64,000 nucleotides of DNA from CAZABP01 sp964483245 (lineage in GTDB: Bacteria > Planctomycetota > UBA1135 > UBA2386). The translations under genes were made by a program, and so were the position numbers. The stretch covers positions 1 through 64,000 of the forward strand of contig CAZABP010000002.1 in NCBI GenBank assembly GCA_964483245.1. Reading direction: 5' to 3'. A model generated the notes under the pieces. It made no database searches. It was not told the DNA's origin and was given only the letters and a program-made list of their open reading frames with translations. Below are positions 52,689 through 61,412 of this stretch, piece after piece; positions within the stretch are counted from its first letter, which is position 1; the number at the start of each line of letters is the position of its first letter.

Positions 52689-55600
52689 CTACGTCTTCAG
52701 CAATCCGCGCAGGCTCTCGCTGTAGTGCTGGACGGCCTGTGCCATGGCAGCGGTGGAGCCCTCGCGGGCGGCGCTCACGACCTGAGCCCAGTCTTCCGTA
52801 TCGCGAGCCATCCCGCGGAGTGCGTCGACAATCGTCGCTGCGTCGGCGTCGACGGTCGGATACACGCCGCGCCGATCCTGATCGCGCGCGGGCGAGCCGT
52901 TGGCGACCGCGAGGACCCGCATGCCGGCGGCCACGGCTCCACCGATCGCGACGGTCCAGGACGGATCCTCGCGATGCGGACTGCTCGCGAGCAGGACGAC
53001 ACCGCGCGCGGCGACCTGCTGCAGGCGCTGCGGGCTCGCCGGCCCGACGAACACGGCCGCCGGATTGAGCCCCGCGCGGCAGATCACGCCGGCCAGCGTC
53101 TCGCGCCGCTCGAGCGCGCGCTCGTCGGTCGCCGGCTCGCCGATCACGATGAGCTCGGGGGTCTCGTTGCCGGATGTGGAGCGCAGATTGGCGAGCGCAG
53201 GCTCCAGCACCGAGAGGGCCGGCATGCTCGCCGCCCGATCGAGCAGTGCAAGGACCGGTGCGCCGGACGGCGGCGGCGGTGCTGCTTCCGGCGCGGGCGC
53301 GGGCAGGATCGCGCCGCGCACCTCCAGCGACGGCAGCGGCGCTCCGGCGAGCGAGCACAGCGCGGAGGCCGTGGACCCGCTGTCGGCCGTGATCAGGTCG
53401 GCCTCGCGCAGCCGGCCGAGCAGCGACGATTCCTGCCCGGCGGCGACCAGCAGGTCCCCGGCCGTGACCCGGAGCACCATCGGCAGCGCGAGCACCGCTT
53501 TCGCGGCTTGCGCTGCCGCGGCAGCGGCACCGAGTCCATGCGCCTGGACGACGTCGGCACGGATCGCCCGCAGCGTCGCCGCGACGTGCGCGGCGCGCGC
53601 GTCCAGCGCTTCGACCGGGAGACCGGCGCGCCGGAGCCTGCTCCGATCCGCGCGCGCGAGTCTCGGATCCTCGGCGAGGCGATGCACATGGACGCGCGCG
53701 CGGCCGGCGAACGAGCCGAGCTCGCGCCGATCGAACTTGTGCCACGTCAGCACATGGACGTCGAACCCTGCCTCGGCGAGGGCCATCGCCTCCCAGGCGG
53801 CTTCCAGGGTCCCGTCGAGCGGGAACCGTCCGTCCACGAGCATGCCGATCCGCGGTGCGGTCTTGCGGCGCAAGCCGGCGAGCGTCCGATCGATGCGCAG
53901 CGTCGCGCGGCGCGCGAAGCGTTGCGCGGACTGGACGGGCTTGCGCAGCCTGAGCCGGTCCAGCAGAAAGCGGCCGAAGCGCATCTCCAGCGTGTCGAGC
54001 AGGTGCTGCTGGGCCTGGACACTCTCGCTGCGGAGCCGTCGGACCCGCGCTCGCAGCTCGTCGAGCTGCGCTGTGTGCTGAGCCCGAAGCGCGCTGGTGG
54101 CATCGGCGTGTTCCCGCTCGACGACTGACAGGAGCTCGCGCCGCTCGGCTTCGGCAGAGGCTCGCAGGCGCTGCTCGGTGTCGCGGAGTTGTGACTGCTG
54201 CGTGTGCGCGAGTTCCACCAGATCTTGCTCGAGCCGCGCAGCACGGGCCTGCCACTGATCGATCTGGTCGCGCATGGTCCGCTCGTCTTCGGCTGCCTCG
54301 GCGGCGCGGGCCAGTCGTTCGCGGAGGCGATCGGTCTCGACCGCGAGCCGCCGCGCGAACGGGATCCAGGACTCCGCGGCGATTGCCTCCGGTGCGCACG
54401 GATCGCCGCCGGCGGACTCCCTGCCGGTCGGCCAGTCCGGGATTGCTGAACGGCCCGCCAGCGGTGCAACGCCTACCGGCGCGTACGCCAGCGCGCTCGG
54501 GACGCCGGCGTGCTCGAGCATCGCCGCGAACGTCGTCCGCGTTGCACCGCCCTGCTCCCGGCCGGCAAGGGCTGCGTCGATCCAGCCCGCTACGCTGCGG
54601 ACCGCTGTCGCTGCAGCGTCGGTGGCGCCCGAGGAGCGGAGCTTCTGCGACGCAAAACGCACGAAGGCCAGATCGGCTTCCAAGGCCTGACGGGCGCGAC
54701 CCGGCCCATCGGTCGCGATCTCGGCGCGCTCACGCAGGCGGTAGCCGAGCAGCACGCGGTCGACCACCCGCAGGCCGGCACGGTCCGCTGCGAGCAGGAA
54801 CAGGAGCCAGCCGGCGCTGCGGTCCAGGTCCTGGAGCAGCGGCGCGACGCCGCGCAGGAAGCCCGTCCGCACGACGATGTTGGAACAGTTCGCGAGGTGA
54901 CTTCCGCGCAGGAGCGCGGCCACTTCGTCTCCGGTCGGGCGCTCTGCGGCGCGGAGCTCCTCGAATCGCAGCAGCCAATCCCATAGCGGCCGTCCGACGT
55001 CCAGCGCCGACGCATGCGCCGGATCGGCCAGCCGCGCCTGGTCGTCCATCGGCGTCAGCTCGGACGCAGCGAGCAGCGCTGCCGGATCCTGCTCGAGCGT
55101 CGCGACACAGGCCGCGAGCCGCTCCGGATGGAACAGATCATCGGACTGCAGGAGGGCGACGTACTCGGTCTCTACTCGCGCCATGGCGGCGACGAGGGAC
55201 GCTCCGAGGCCGATCTCCGGATCGCCTGGCCGCAGCTCCAGCCGTGGATCATCGATCGAGCGCACGGTCGCGGCCACGCGATCCGTTCCGGTGCTGGCGA
55301 TGACGATCCGTTCGACACTGGTGCCGGCCTGGGCGAGCGCGCTGCGGATCGCTTCGTTCAGGTGATCGTCGTGCTCGAGTGCCAGGACGATGACGGTGAC
55401 GGCGTTGGTTGCCGCCGGCGAAGTCCCGGCTCCCTTGCGCCGCCGCGAGATCGCAAGCGCGCGCGGACGGCGCAGCGGCGCGTGCAGCCCGAGCTGTCCG
55501 ATCCTGGCCTGCAACCACGCGCCGAGATTGCCAGTCGCGACGTAGCGGCGATCTGCTTCGACGACGCGCGGCTGGGTCCGACCGTCGCGGTAGATCGCGG

Positions 55601-57365
55601 CGAGCCGCTGCCAGGTCTCCGGATCCCTGTTCTGGACGGCCGCCTCGATCGCGAGCAGGCGGAGCATCGGCGACGTCAGGGCGCGCTGGGCGAACCCCTC
55701 GTACGCCGTCACGCGCGCGAGCCATGCCTGCAGCCCCGGCCAATCCCGCAGGCGCCACAGCTCGGCCAGAAAGGTCTCGAGCAGGGCATCGTCGGCGAAC
55801 AGCGGGTGCGTCAGGTCCGGCATCCCGAGATGGATGTCGCGTTCGCGCGGCGGCGGTCGCTGGTCGCCGGCCACGGCCCGTTCGCGCAGCAGCTCGTCCA
55901 ATCGAGCCAGGAACGTCGCTTCCTGCGGATGCTGGTCGCCGTGGCGCAGCCGATAGGAAGCAGTCAGCACGCGGGAGACGAACGAGAGCTCGGCCGGCGG
56001 CAGTCCGGCCAGCGTCGCGTGCCCAATGCCGTCGCATTCGATGGAGGGGCTCGCGCCGGGGCCAAGGCCGCGTAGCCACCAAACCTGATGCCAGTCGGCC
56101 GGCCCGACCGGAGCTTCAGCACGTGCGCGCGCTCCGCCAGCTGCAGGTGCCGCACTGCGCGCCGGAGCGACCGCCCAGCGATAGAACTCGGCCGTGCGTC
56201 GCGCCGTCGCGTCCGACGTGAAGCGGCTCTCGACGCGCTGTCGGGCCGATTCACCGAACCGCCGCCGCAGGCCGGGGTCCTGGATCAGCCGCCGCAACGC
56301 GCGCACGAACATGGCGCCGTCGCCGGTCGGCACGACCAGGCCGTCGGTCTCGTGCCGCAGGATCTCGGCGATCCCGCCGGAGTCCGACGCCACGGTGGCG
56401 CGCGACGCTGCCATAGCCTCGAGCAGCGAGAACGGCGCATTCTCCCACAGGCTCGGCAGCAGGAAGATGTCGGTCTGCTTGAGGCAGGCGCGGATGTACG
56501 CCGGCTCATGATGTCCGATGTGCAGCAGCCGTGCCTCGACGCCGTGCTCCCGAGCCAGCGGGACCAGCTCGTTCGCGAAGACTCCGCCATGATCGTTGCC
56601 GGCCAGCACGAGCACGGCCCCCTGCTCAGCCGGGAGCAGCTCGGCGACGAGATGGCGCACGACGTCGATCCCCTTGCGCACTTCGAGGCGGTTGGCGAAG
56701 AAGATCGCGGTTGCGCCAGCGGGGATTCCGCACGCGGCGCGGACGTCGACCCCCTCGGCCGCGTCGAACAGCCCCAGATCGATGCCGTTCGGGATCACTT
56801 CGATCGGCCTGGCGATGCCCATGCGCCGCGTCACCTCGATGGCCAGCCAGCGCGAGCAGGATGTGATCGCCTTGGCGCCGCTCAGCGACAATCGCTCGAC
56901 CAGCGTCGTGAGCCATTGATCCAGCTTGCGCACGCCGTAGCTGGGCATGATCAGCTCGGCTGGTGAGTGCAGCCGGACGACCGTCGGCAGATCGATGAGC
57001 TGTGTCAGCAATGCTCCGTCGGCGCCGCACTCCGGCATCTCGACGACGTCGAACGATTCGTCACGCAAATGCCGGGCGACAGCGGCGAACGCATCGGTCG
57101 CGGTCTGCAATCGGTTCTGGAACCACCACAGGCCGTGCCGCGGCACACCCGGCAGCAATCGCCCGAGAAAGCCACCGGCGCGGAACCTCGTGACCGTCAC
57201 GGCCCCGTCGCGGTACGTGCGGCGCTCCGGTTGGGTCGACCCTGCGAACACGTGCACCTCGTGGCCCAGCCGCGCGAGTGCGTGCGCGTGGTGGTAGGTG
57301 TAGGTCCCGATGCCGCCGAACCCGGTCTCTGGCGGGTACTCGTACGAGAGCAGGGCGATTCGCAT
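52689..57365 (-). CDS. giant three-glycosyltransferase-domain protein (GT4 - unknown domain - GT2 - coiled coil - GT4-like)
   Basis: 1558 residues from ATG 57365. Residues 1-395 are an intact GT4 (SYEYPPETGFGGIGTYTYHH, FANRLEVRKGID, E308 and E316 of EX7E). Residues ~425-635 are an unrecognised helical domain shared with the 57692 protein. Residues 655-880 resemble GT2, but the first motif reads IASTGTDR instead of a DDxSxD, while SDD at 741-743 remains, so activity is doubtful. Residues ~1003-1125 form a long coiled coil. Residues 1171-1558 are GT4-like (PRIGMLVDGRFPLDGTLEAA) and lack the EX7E acids. A TAGACT hexamer lies 42 nt upstream. Confidence 0.87.
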   Translation of the reverse strand: MRIALLSYEYPPETGFGGIGTYTYHHAHALARLGHEVHVFAGSTQPERRTYRDGAVTVTRFRAGGFLGRLLPGVPRHGLWWFQNRLQTATDAFAAVARHLRDESFDVVEMPECGADGALLTQLIDLPTVVRLHSPAELIMPSYGVRKLDQWLTTLVERLSLSGAKAITSCSRWLAIEVTRRMGIARPIEVIPNGIDLGLFDAAEGVDVRAACGIPAGATAIFFANRLEVRKGIDVVRHLVAELLPAEQGAVLVLAGNDHGGVFANELVPLAREHGVEARLLHIGHHEPAYIRACLKQTDIFLLPSLWENAPFSLLEAMAASRATVASDSGGIAEILRHETDGLVVPTGDGAMFVRALRRLIQDPGLRRRFGESARQRVESRFTSDATARRTAEFYRWAVAPARSAAPAAGGARARAEAPVGPADWHQVWWLRGLGPGASPSIECDGIGHATLAGLPPAELSFVSRVLTASYRLRHGDQHPQEATFLARLDELLRERAVAGDQRPPPRERDIHLGMPDLTHPLFADDALLETFLAELWRLRDWPGLQAWLARVTAYEGFAQRALTSPMLRLLAIEAAVQNRDPETWQRLAAIYRDGRTQPRVVEADRRYVATGNLGAWLQARIGQLGLHAPLRRPRALAISRRRKGAGTSPAATNAVTVIVLALEHDDHLNEAIRSALAQAGTSVERIVIASTGTDRVAATVRSIDDPRLELRPGDPEIGLGASLVAAMARVETEYVALLQSDDLFHPERLAACVATLEQDPAALLAASELTPMDDQARLADPAHASALDVGRPLWDWLLRFEELRAAERPTGDEVAALLRGSHLANCSNIVVRTGFLRGVAPLLQDLDRSAGWLLFLLAADRAGLRVVDRVLLGYRLRERAEIATDGPGRARQALEADLAFVRFASQKLRSSGATDAAATAVRSVAGWIDAALAGREQGGATRTTFAAMLEHAGVPSALAYAPVGVAPLAGRSAIPDWPTGRESAGGDPCAPEAIAAESWIPFARRLAVETDRLRERLARAAEAAEDERTMRDQIDQWQARAARLEQDLVELAHTQQSQLRDTEQRLRASAEAERRELLSVVEREHADATSALRAQHTAQLDELRARVRRLRSESVQAQQHLLDTLEMRFGRFLLDRLRLRKPVQSAQRFARRATLRIDRTLAGLRRKTAPRIGMLVDGRFPLDGTLEAAWEAMALAEAGFDVHVLTWHKFDRRELGSFAGRARVHVHRLAEDPRLARADRSRLRRAGLPVEALDARAAHVAATLRAIRADVVQAHGLGAAAAAAQAAKAVLALPMVLRVTAGDLLVAAGQESSLLGRLREADLITADSGSTASALCSLAGAPLPSLEVRGAILPAPAPEAAPPPPSGAPVLALLDRAASMPALSVLEPALANLRSTSGNETPELIVIGEPATDERALERRETLAGVICRAGLNPAAVFVGPASPQRLQQVAARGVVLLASSPHREDPSWTVAIGGAVAAGMRVLAVANGSPARDQDRRGVYPTVDADAATIVDALRGMARDTEDWAQVVSAAREGSTAAMAQAVQHYSESLRGLLKT

Positions 57366-57691
57366 CGTGAATCGTGACTGCCGTGCGTGCCGGCGGTCGG
57401 GCGAAGGAGTCTACCCAGGCCGCGCGCCAGCGCGCTGCGAACGATGTTTCGGGTCCGCGGAGCCTCCGGATTGAGTGGAAACTCAGCGTAGCCGGCAGCC
57501 CGGCAGCCAGGAGCTGCGCCGGTGCCACTCGGCCGTGGCGAGTTCGGCGCCAAGGGCCGTGCGATCGCCGCGGCGAATCGTCGCGCGCCGCGCGGGTTCG
57601 CGGCACTGCGGCCCAGGGGGGTTGGCTGTTGCGCCGGTCGGACCGGTAATGGGATTCCCGTGCGATGGCCCTGGTCGCGCGGCCTTCGGCC
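57366..57691. other. spacer between two minus-strand glycosyltransferase genes
   Basis: 326 bp without a credible gene. The right part of the leader for the 1558-residue protein lies at 57366-57413 with the TAGACT hexamer. Beyond that I see only a short palindrome CCGGTCGGACCGG near 57638 and no terminator-like T-tract. Confidence 0.6.
57408..57413 (-). promoter_or_regulatory. proposed -10 element TAGACT before the giant glycosyltransferase gene
   Basis: Read on the minus strand, TAGACT ends 42 nt before the ATG at 57365, matching the spacing of the other sites at 7260, 27241 and 29834. No obvious -35 box. Confidence 0.45.
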
Positions 57692-60600
57692 TCAATCGCC
57701 AAGTAGAGCGGCGATCCGCTCCTGCAGTCTGCGGTCGAGCGTTGCGCGCGAGAACTCGGCCTCCACGCGCGCGCGTGCGGCGCGCCCGAGACGGTCACTC
57801 AGCGCCCCGTCCGCCGCCAGACGCTGCAGCGCTGCGGCGAGGCCCGCCGGCGTGCCGCCGGTCACTACCAGCCCCTCGAGCCCGTCTTGCACGGCTTCGG
57901 TCAGCGCACCCGCATCCGTGACCACGACCGGAAGGCCCGCGGCCATCGCCTCCAGCAGCGCAGTCGGGATCCCGTCCTTGTCGCCAGCGGGCGTCTGCAA
58001 GTAGGGCGCGACGAACACGTCCGCCTGCGCGAGCACGGTCGGCAGCTCGTCCCGGCGCACGAAGCCGCGTATCCGCACGGCATCACCGAGATCGAGCTCC
58101 GCCACGCGCTGCTGCAGAGCTCGTGAGTACTCCAGCGATCCCGGCAGGTACGGGTCCGGCGCGCCGACCAGCTCCAGTCGCAGATCCAACCCCGCCGACC
58201 TCGCGGATGCCGCGGCGGCGAGCAGCTCGAGCAGGCCCTTCTTCGGCTCGAAGCGGGAAACCGAGACGGCTGAGATCCCGCCGCCGGATGCGCGCGTGCG
58301 TCGCACCGGCGTGAACGACCGAACGTCGACGCCGTTCGGCTTGACCAGGATCTTCGCCGCGTGCTCGGGTCCGCCGCGCGCCAGCAGCTCCTGGCACGCA
58401 CGCTGCGAGGTGGCCACGACGAGATCCGCACTCGCGAGGTGCAGCCCCACGAGCTTGAACCGGTAGTCGTCGAGCACGTGGTCGGCGTAGGCGGTGATGC
58501 CACGGGGACGTCCGGTCAGCGCGGCGGCGACCAGGCCGAAGAACGACTGTGCGTAGAAGAAGAACGTGTGGATCCACTTCGCGCCGGCCGTCTCGACGAA
58601 GCGGGCGAACGTGCAGGCGCGCAGGAAATCCCAGTCCGCCTCGATCGCCTGCGGCTCGAGTCCGGTTGCGGCGGCGATCCGCTCGAGCAGGCCGTGCAGT
58701 CTCGTGGGCTGACGCCGCCGCCACCGCGCGAGGTCCTGGCGGTGGTCGGCGGCCACTCCGCGCAGGCGTGTGCTGTTGCGCCGCAGAGGCAGGTGCGACG
58801 GCGCCAACTTCTGCCAATCGCCGGAAGTCCAGTAGAACGGCACGGGCTGCAGACCGGCCCCGTGCAGAGCGAGCATCTCGTCGTAGACGAACGTGTGCGC
58901 CCAGTGCGGGAACACTTCGCTGCCAGCTACGACCGCGGCCGTCGTAGGCCGGCGCAGGCGCAGGCGGGCCAGCGAGAGGCGGTTGCCGGCCCGGCGCCAG
59001 CCGGTCTTCAGCAGGCCGGCCGCTCGCGCCGTCAGCGGCAGCCGGTTCCAGATCAGGTCGCCGGTGCGGTATTCGCGCGAGTACCGCAGCGCCGCGGCTT
59101 CGGTGCTCGCGTGTTCGCTTCCGCGTTGCCCGAGCCGATCCGGTGCCGGCTCGGGCCGCCGGTTCTGTTCCTCGCGGACCGCCGCCAGCGCTTCCTGCAG
59201 GAGACCGGTATGGATCCGCGCGAGCCGCACGGATGCGGCCAGCCAGAGCGCGCCCGGACTGCCGGACGACAGCGCCGCAGCGAGCCGCACAGCATCGTTG
59301 CGCTGCTGCCAGTGCCGGTGGATCTGCTCCGCGGCGGCGTTGACCTCCCGTCCGCTGCGCTGCAGCCGCGCCAGTGTCAGTGGATCGACCAAGGTGTTCA
59401 GGAACAGCGCGTGCCCGTCCACCTCGGTGCTGGCCAGCAGCGGTCTCGCGACCAGCGCTGCCGCGAGGTCGACGCGTTGTTCCATCGACCCGGCACCTGC
59501 GATCCGGTCCTGCACGGCGCCGGCCGCGACGCGCGCGACTTCGAGGAAATAGTCGGTCCGGGCCTCCGGCGCGAACCAGACCGTGTTCCGGCCATGCAGC
59601 CGGTAAGCCACCAGAGGCTCACGCAGGACCGCGAGCCGGTCGCGCGCAGCCGCAGCCAGGAAGACCTGCCAGTCGACGCAGTAGCGCAGTCCCTCGAGAC
59701 GCGGCGCGAGAGCGGTCACGAACGGCGTGCGCGCGACGATGTTGCTGCTGGTCGCGAGGAAGTTCCGCGCCAGCAGCTCCGCGAACAGATGCTCTGGCGC
59801 GGGATCCACCGGTTGCACCGAGGCGAACCAGCGCACGAGCATCGCAATCTGCGGACCGTCGAACAGCACGCTGACGTTCTCCGGCGTGACGATCCGGTCC
59901 TGTTCGTCGATGAACTCGAACGCCGTGGCGACGACGTCGGTCTGTGGTTGTGCGTCGAGGATCTGCAGGCAGCGCGCGAGCCGTTCCGGGTGGAACAGGT
60001 CATCGGAGTTCAGCAGCGCGACGTACTCCGTCGTGATCCCGGCGAGGGCGGCATTCAGCGACGAACCGAGGCCGAGGTTGCGCGGGTTCTCGCGCACCTC
60101 GATGCGCGGGTCCCCGACCGCGCGTGCCGCCGCAACCGTGCCATCGCCCGAGGCATCGTCAGCGACGAGGATCCGCACGGCGACTTCGCGTTGCGCGAGG
60201 AGGCTGGCGAGGCTCGCCGCGATCCACCGTTCGTGGCGGTACGAAGGCACGACGACGGTGACTCGCACGGACCCGTCCGGAAGCCCCGCCGCGACTGCGG
60301 TCGGGAAACGGCGTTCGCGCGCTGGTGCCTGCAACCCGAGCCGATGCTGCCGCTGCTCCCATCCCCAGCCCGCCGCGTGTCGGGCGATCGCCACGCGCTC
60401 CTCATCGATCAGACGCATCCGGCGCCGCGGGTCGCTGTAGAGCGCGCGCAACAGTGTCAGCGCCTCGGACGACGCATCATCGAGCGCGAGCTTCTGCAAC
60501 AGCAGGCGGAGCCACGGATGCGCTGCCGCGATGGATTCCACGTCCGGCCGTGCGGCAATCCGGCGCGCCCAGTCCAGCAGCGACGGCGCATCGCCCAGGT

Positions 60601-61105
60601 CGAGCAGCGCAGCGAGGACCGCGAAGGACCTGGCTTCCTCGCCGAACAGGATGTGATCCGGATCTGGCAGCGCGAAACGACCGCCGCGCCCGCGCAGCAC
60701 TTCCTCCGCGCGGTCGGCGGTGGCAGACGCGCGTTGCAGCAGCATCTCGCGGATCCGCTGCAGCAGCGCGTCGAACGCTCCCGGCGCGAGGCAGCCGGAC
60801 GCGGTGGGACCGGCCAACGCGCCGCGGCACGCGACCAGCGCGCGGTGGATCCCGCGCGCCTCCTCGATCGGCAGTTCCGCCAGCGGCGTCGCACCGTCGA
60901 CGTCGTGGATCCGCAGCTCCAACTCGGCCGCGTGGCGCTCGCAGAGCACGGCCAGCGGCAGGACCTCCAACCAGTTCTCGCCGTCGACGAGCAGGCGGAT
61001 CCGGAGTGCGCGGCCCGCTTGGCGGGCGGTGTCGACTGCCTCGCCCGCTGCCGTGAGCACGTCCTTGCGGAGGTCGGCAATCACCGGTTCCGGATCCGGC
61101 GCCAT
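57692..61105 (-). CDS. giant bifunctional glycosyltransferase (unknown domain - GT2 - GT4)
   Basis: 1137 residues from ATG 61105, supported by AGGAG eight bases upstream; a GTG at 61132 would add nine residues. Residues ~35-270 are a helical domain of unknown type, paralleled in the 1558-residue protein. Residues 279-510 are an intact GT2: VTVVVPSYRHERWI, DDASGDGT from 316 and SDD at 367-369 in EYVALLNSDDLFHPERL. A linker of ~200 residues follows, then GT4 at ~720-1137 with VSRFEPKKGLLELL and D1044 to E1052 (DGIPTALLE) at the EX7E site. Two sugars are probably added in sequence by one chain. It is divergent from the 61413 gene. Confidence 0.89.
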   Translation of the reverse strand: MAPDPEPVIADLRKDVLTAAGEAVDTARQAGRALRIRLLVDGENWLEVLPLAVLCERHAAELELRIHDVDGATPLAELPIEEARGIHRALVACRGALAGPTASGCLAPGAFDALLQRIREMLLQRASATADRAEEVLRGRGGRFALPDPDHILFGEEARSFAVLAALLDLGDAPSLLDWARRIAARPDVESIAAAHPWLRLLLQKLALDDASSEALTLLRALYSDPRRRMRLIDEERVAIARHAAGWGWEQRQHRLGLQAPARERRFPTAVAAGLPDGSVRVTVVVPSYRHERWIAASLASLLAQREVAVRILVADDASGDGTVAAARAVGDPRIEVRENPRNLGLGSSLNAALAGITTEYVALLNSDDLFHPERLARCLQILDAQPQTDVVATAFEFIDEQDRIVTPENVSVLFDGPQIAMLVRWFASVQPVDPAPEHLFAELLARNFLATSSNIVARTPFVTALAPRLEGLRYCVDWQVFLAAAARDRLAVLREPLVAYRLHGRNTVWFAPEARTDYFLEVARVAAGAVQDRIAGAGSMEQRVDLAAALVARPLLASTEVDGHALFLNTLVDPLTLARLQRSGREVNAAAEQIHRHWQQRNDAVRLAAALSSGSPGALWLAASVRLARIHTGLLQEALAAVREEQNRRPEPAPDRLGQRGSEHASTEAAALRYSREYRTGDLIWNRLPLTARAAGLLKTGWRRAGNRLSLARLRLRRPTTAAVVAGSEVFPHWAHTFVYDEMLALHGAGLQPVPFYWTSGDWQKLAPSHLPLRRNSTRLRGVAADHRQDLARWRRRQPTRLHGLLERIAAATGLEPQAIEADWDFLRACTFARFVETAGAKWIHTFFFYAQSFFGLVAAALTGRPRGITAYADHVLDDYRFKLVGLHLASADLVVATSQRACQELLARGGPEHAAKILVKPNGVDVRSFTPVRRTRASGGGISAVSVSRFEPKKGLLELLAAAASARSAGLDLRLELVGAPDPYLPGSLEYSRALQQRVAELDLGDAVRIRGFVRRDELPTVLAQADVFVAPYLQTPAGDKDGIPTALLEAMAAGLPVVVTDAGALTEAVQDGLEGLVVTGGTPAGLAAALQRLAADGALSDRLGRAARARVEAEFSRATLDRRLQERIAALLGD

Positions 61106-61113
61106 GGTCTCAA

Positions 61114-61118
61114 CTCCT
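61114..61118 (-). promoter_or_regulatory. Shine-Dalgarno AGGAG deciding the start at 61105
   Basis: On the minus strand AGGAG stands eight bases before ATG 61105. Clear Shine-Dalgarno sequences are rare in this window, and this one argues against the upstream in-frame GTG at 61132. Confidence 0.7.
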
Positions 61119-61226
61119 GTTCGTGCGGTCACCGGGCGGGTCGGACGCTGCGGGGAGTTGGGGACAGGCGTTCAGGCTGGGACTCCATGCCACTGCCGCA
61201 GGAGGCTCGCGGCGGCGCGGCGCCAG

Positions 61227-61264
61227 CAAGCCTAAGCCCTTGCGCCAGCAGGGCGATAGGCTTG
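61227..61264. repeat. bulged inverted repeat in a divergent promoter region
   Basis: CAAGCCTAAGCCCT and AGGGCGATAGGCTTG pair except for a small internal bulge, around a 9-nt loop. Located midway between two divergent glycosyltransferase starts, it could be an operator for a regulator acting on both. Confidence 0.5.
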
Positions 61265-61412
61265 CGATGCCGCGGATCGGTGCTGGCATCGCTCCGGCAG
61301 CACGCGCGAGAGGGTCTGCGCCTGGACCCGGCGCCACGATCCGTTCGCAGCAGGCCCCTCGACCCAGACCAGCGGAGAGGAACTCACGACGTTGTCGCGC
61401 ACGGGAACCGAG

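Larger units (their letters stand above)
61106..61412. other. 307-bp spacer between divergent glycosyltransferase genes
   Basis: No gene is seen. The spacer must carry both divergent promoters. It contains a bulged inverted repeat at 61227-61264 and the Shine-Dalgarno AGGAG of the minus-strand gene; no TAGACT hexamer was found here. Confidence 0.6.

Noticed and set aside
57630..57650. Palindrome CCGGTCGGACCGG, also present near 22146
   Set aside because: Only 13 bp, fully GC-rich and expected by chance at this composition. No consistent position relative to starts.
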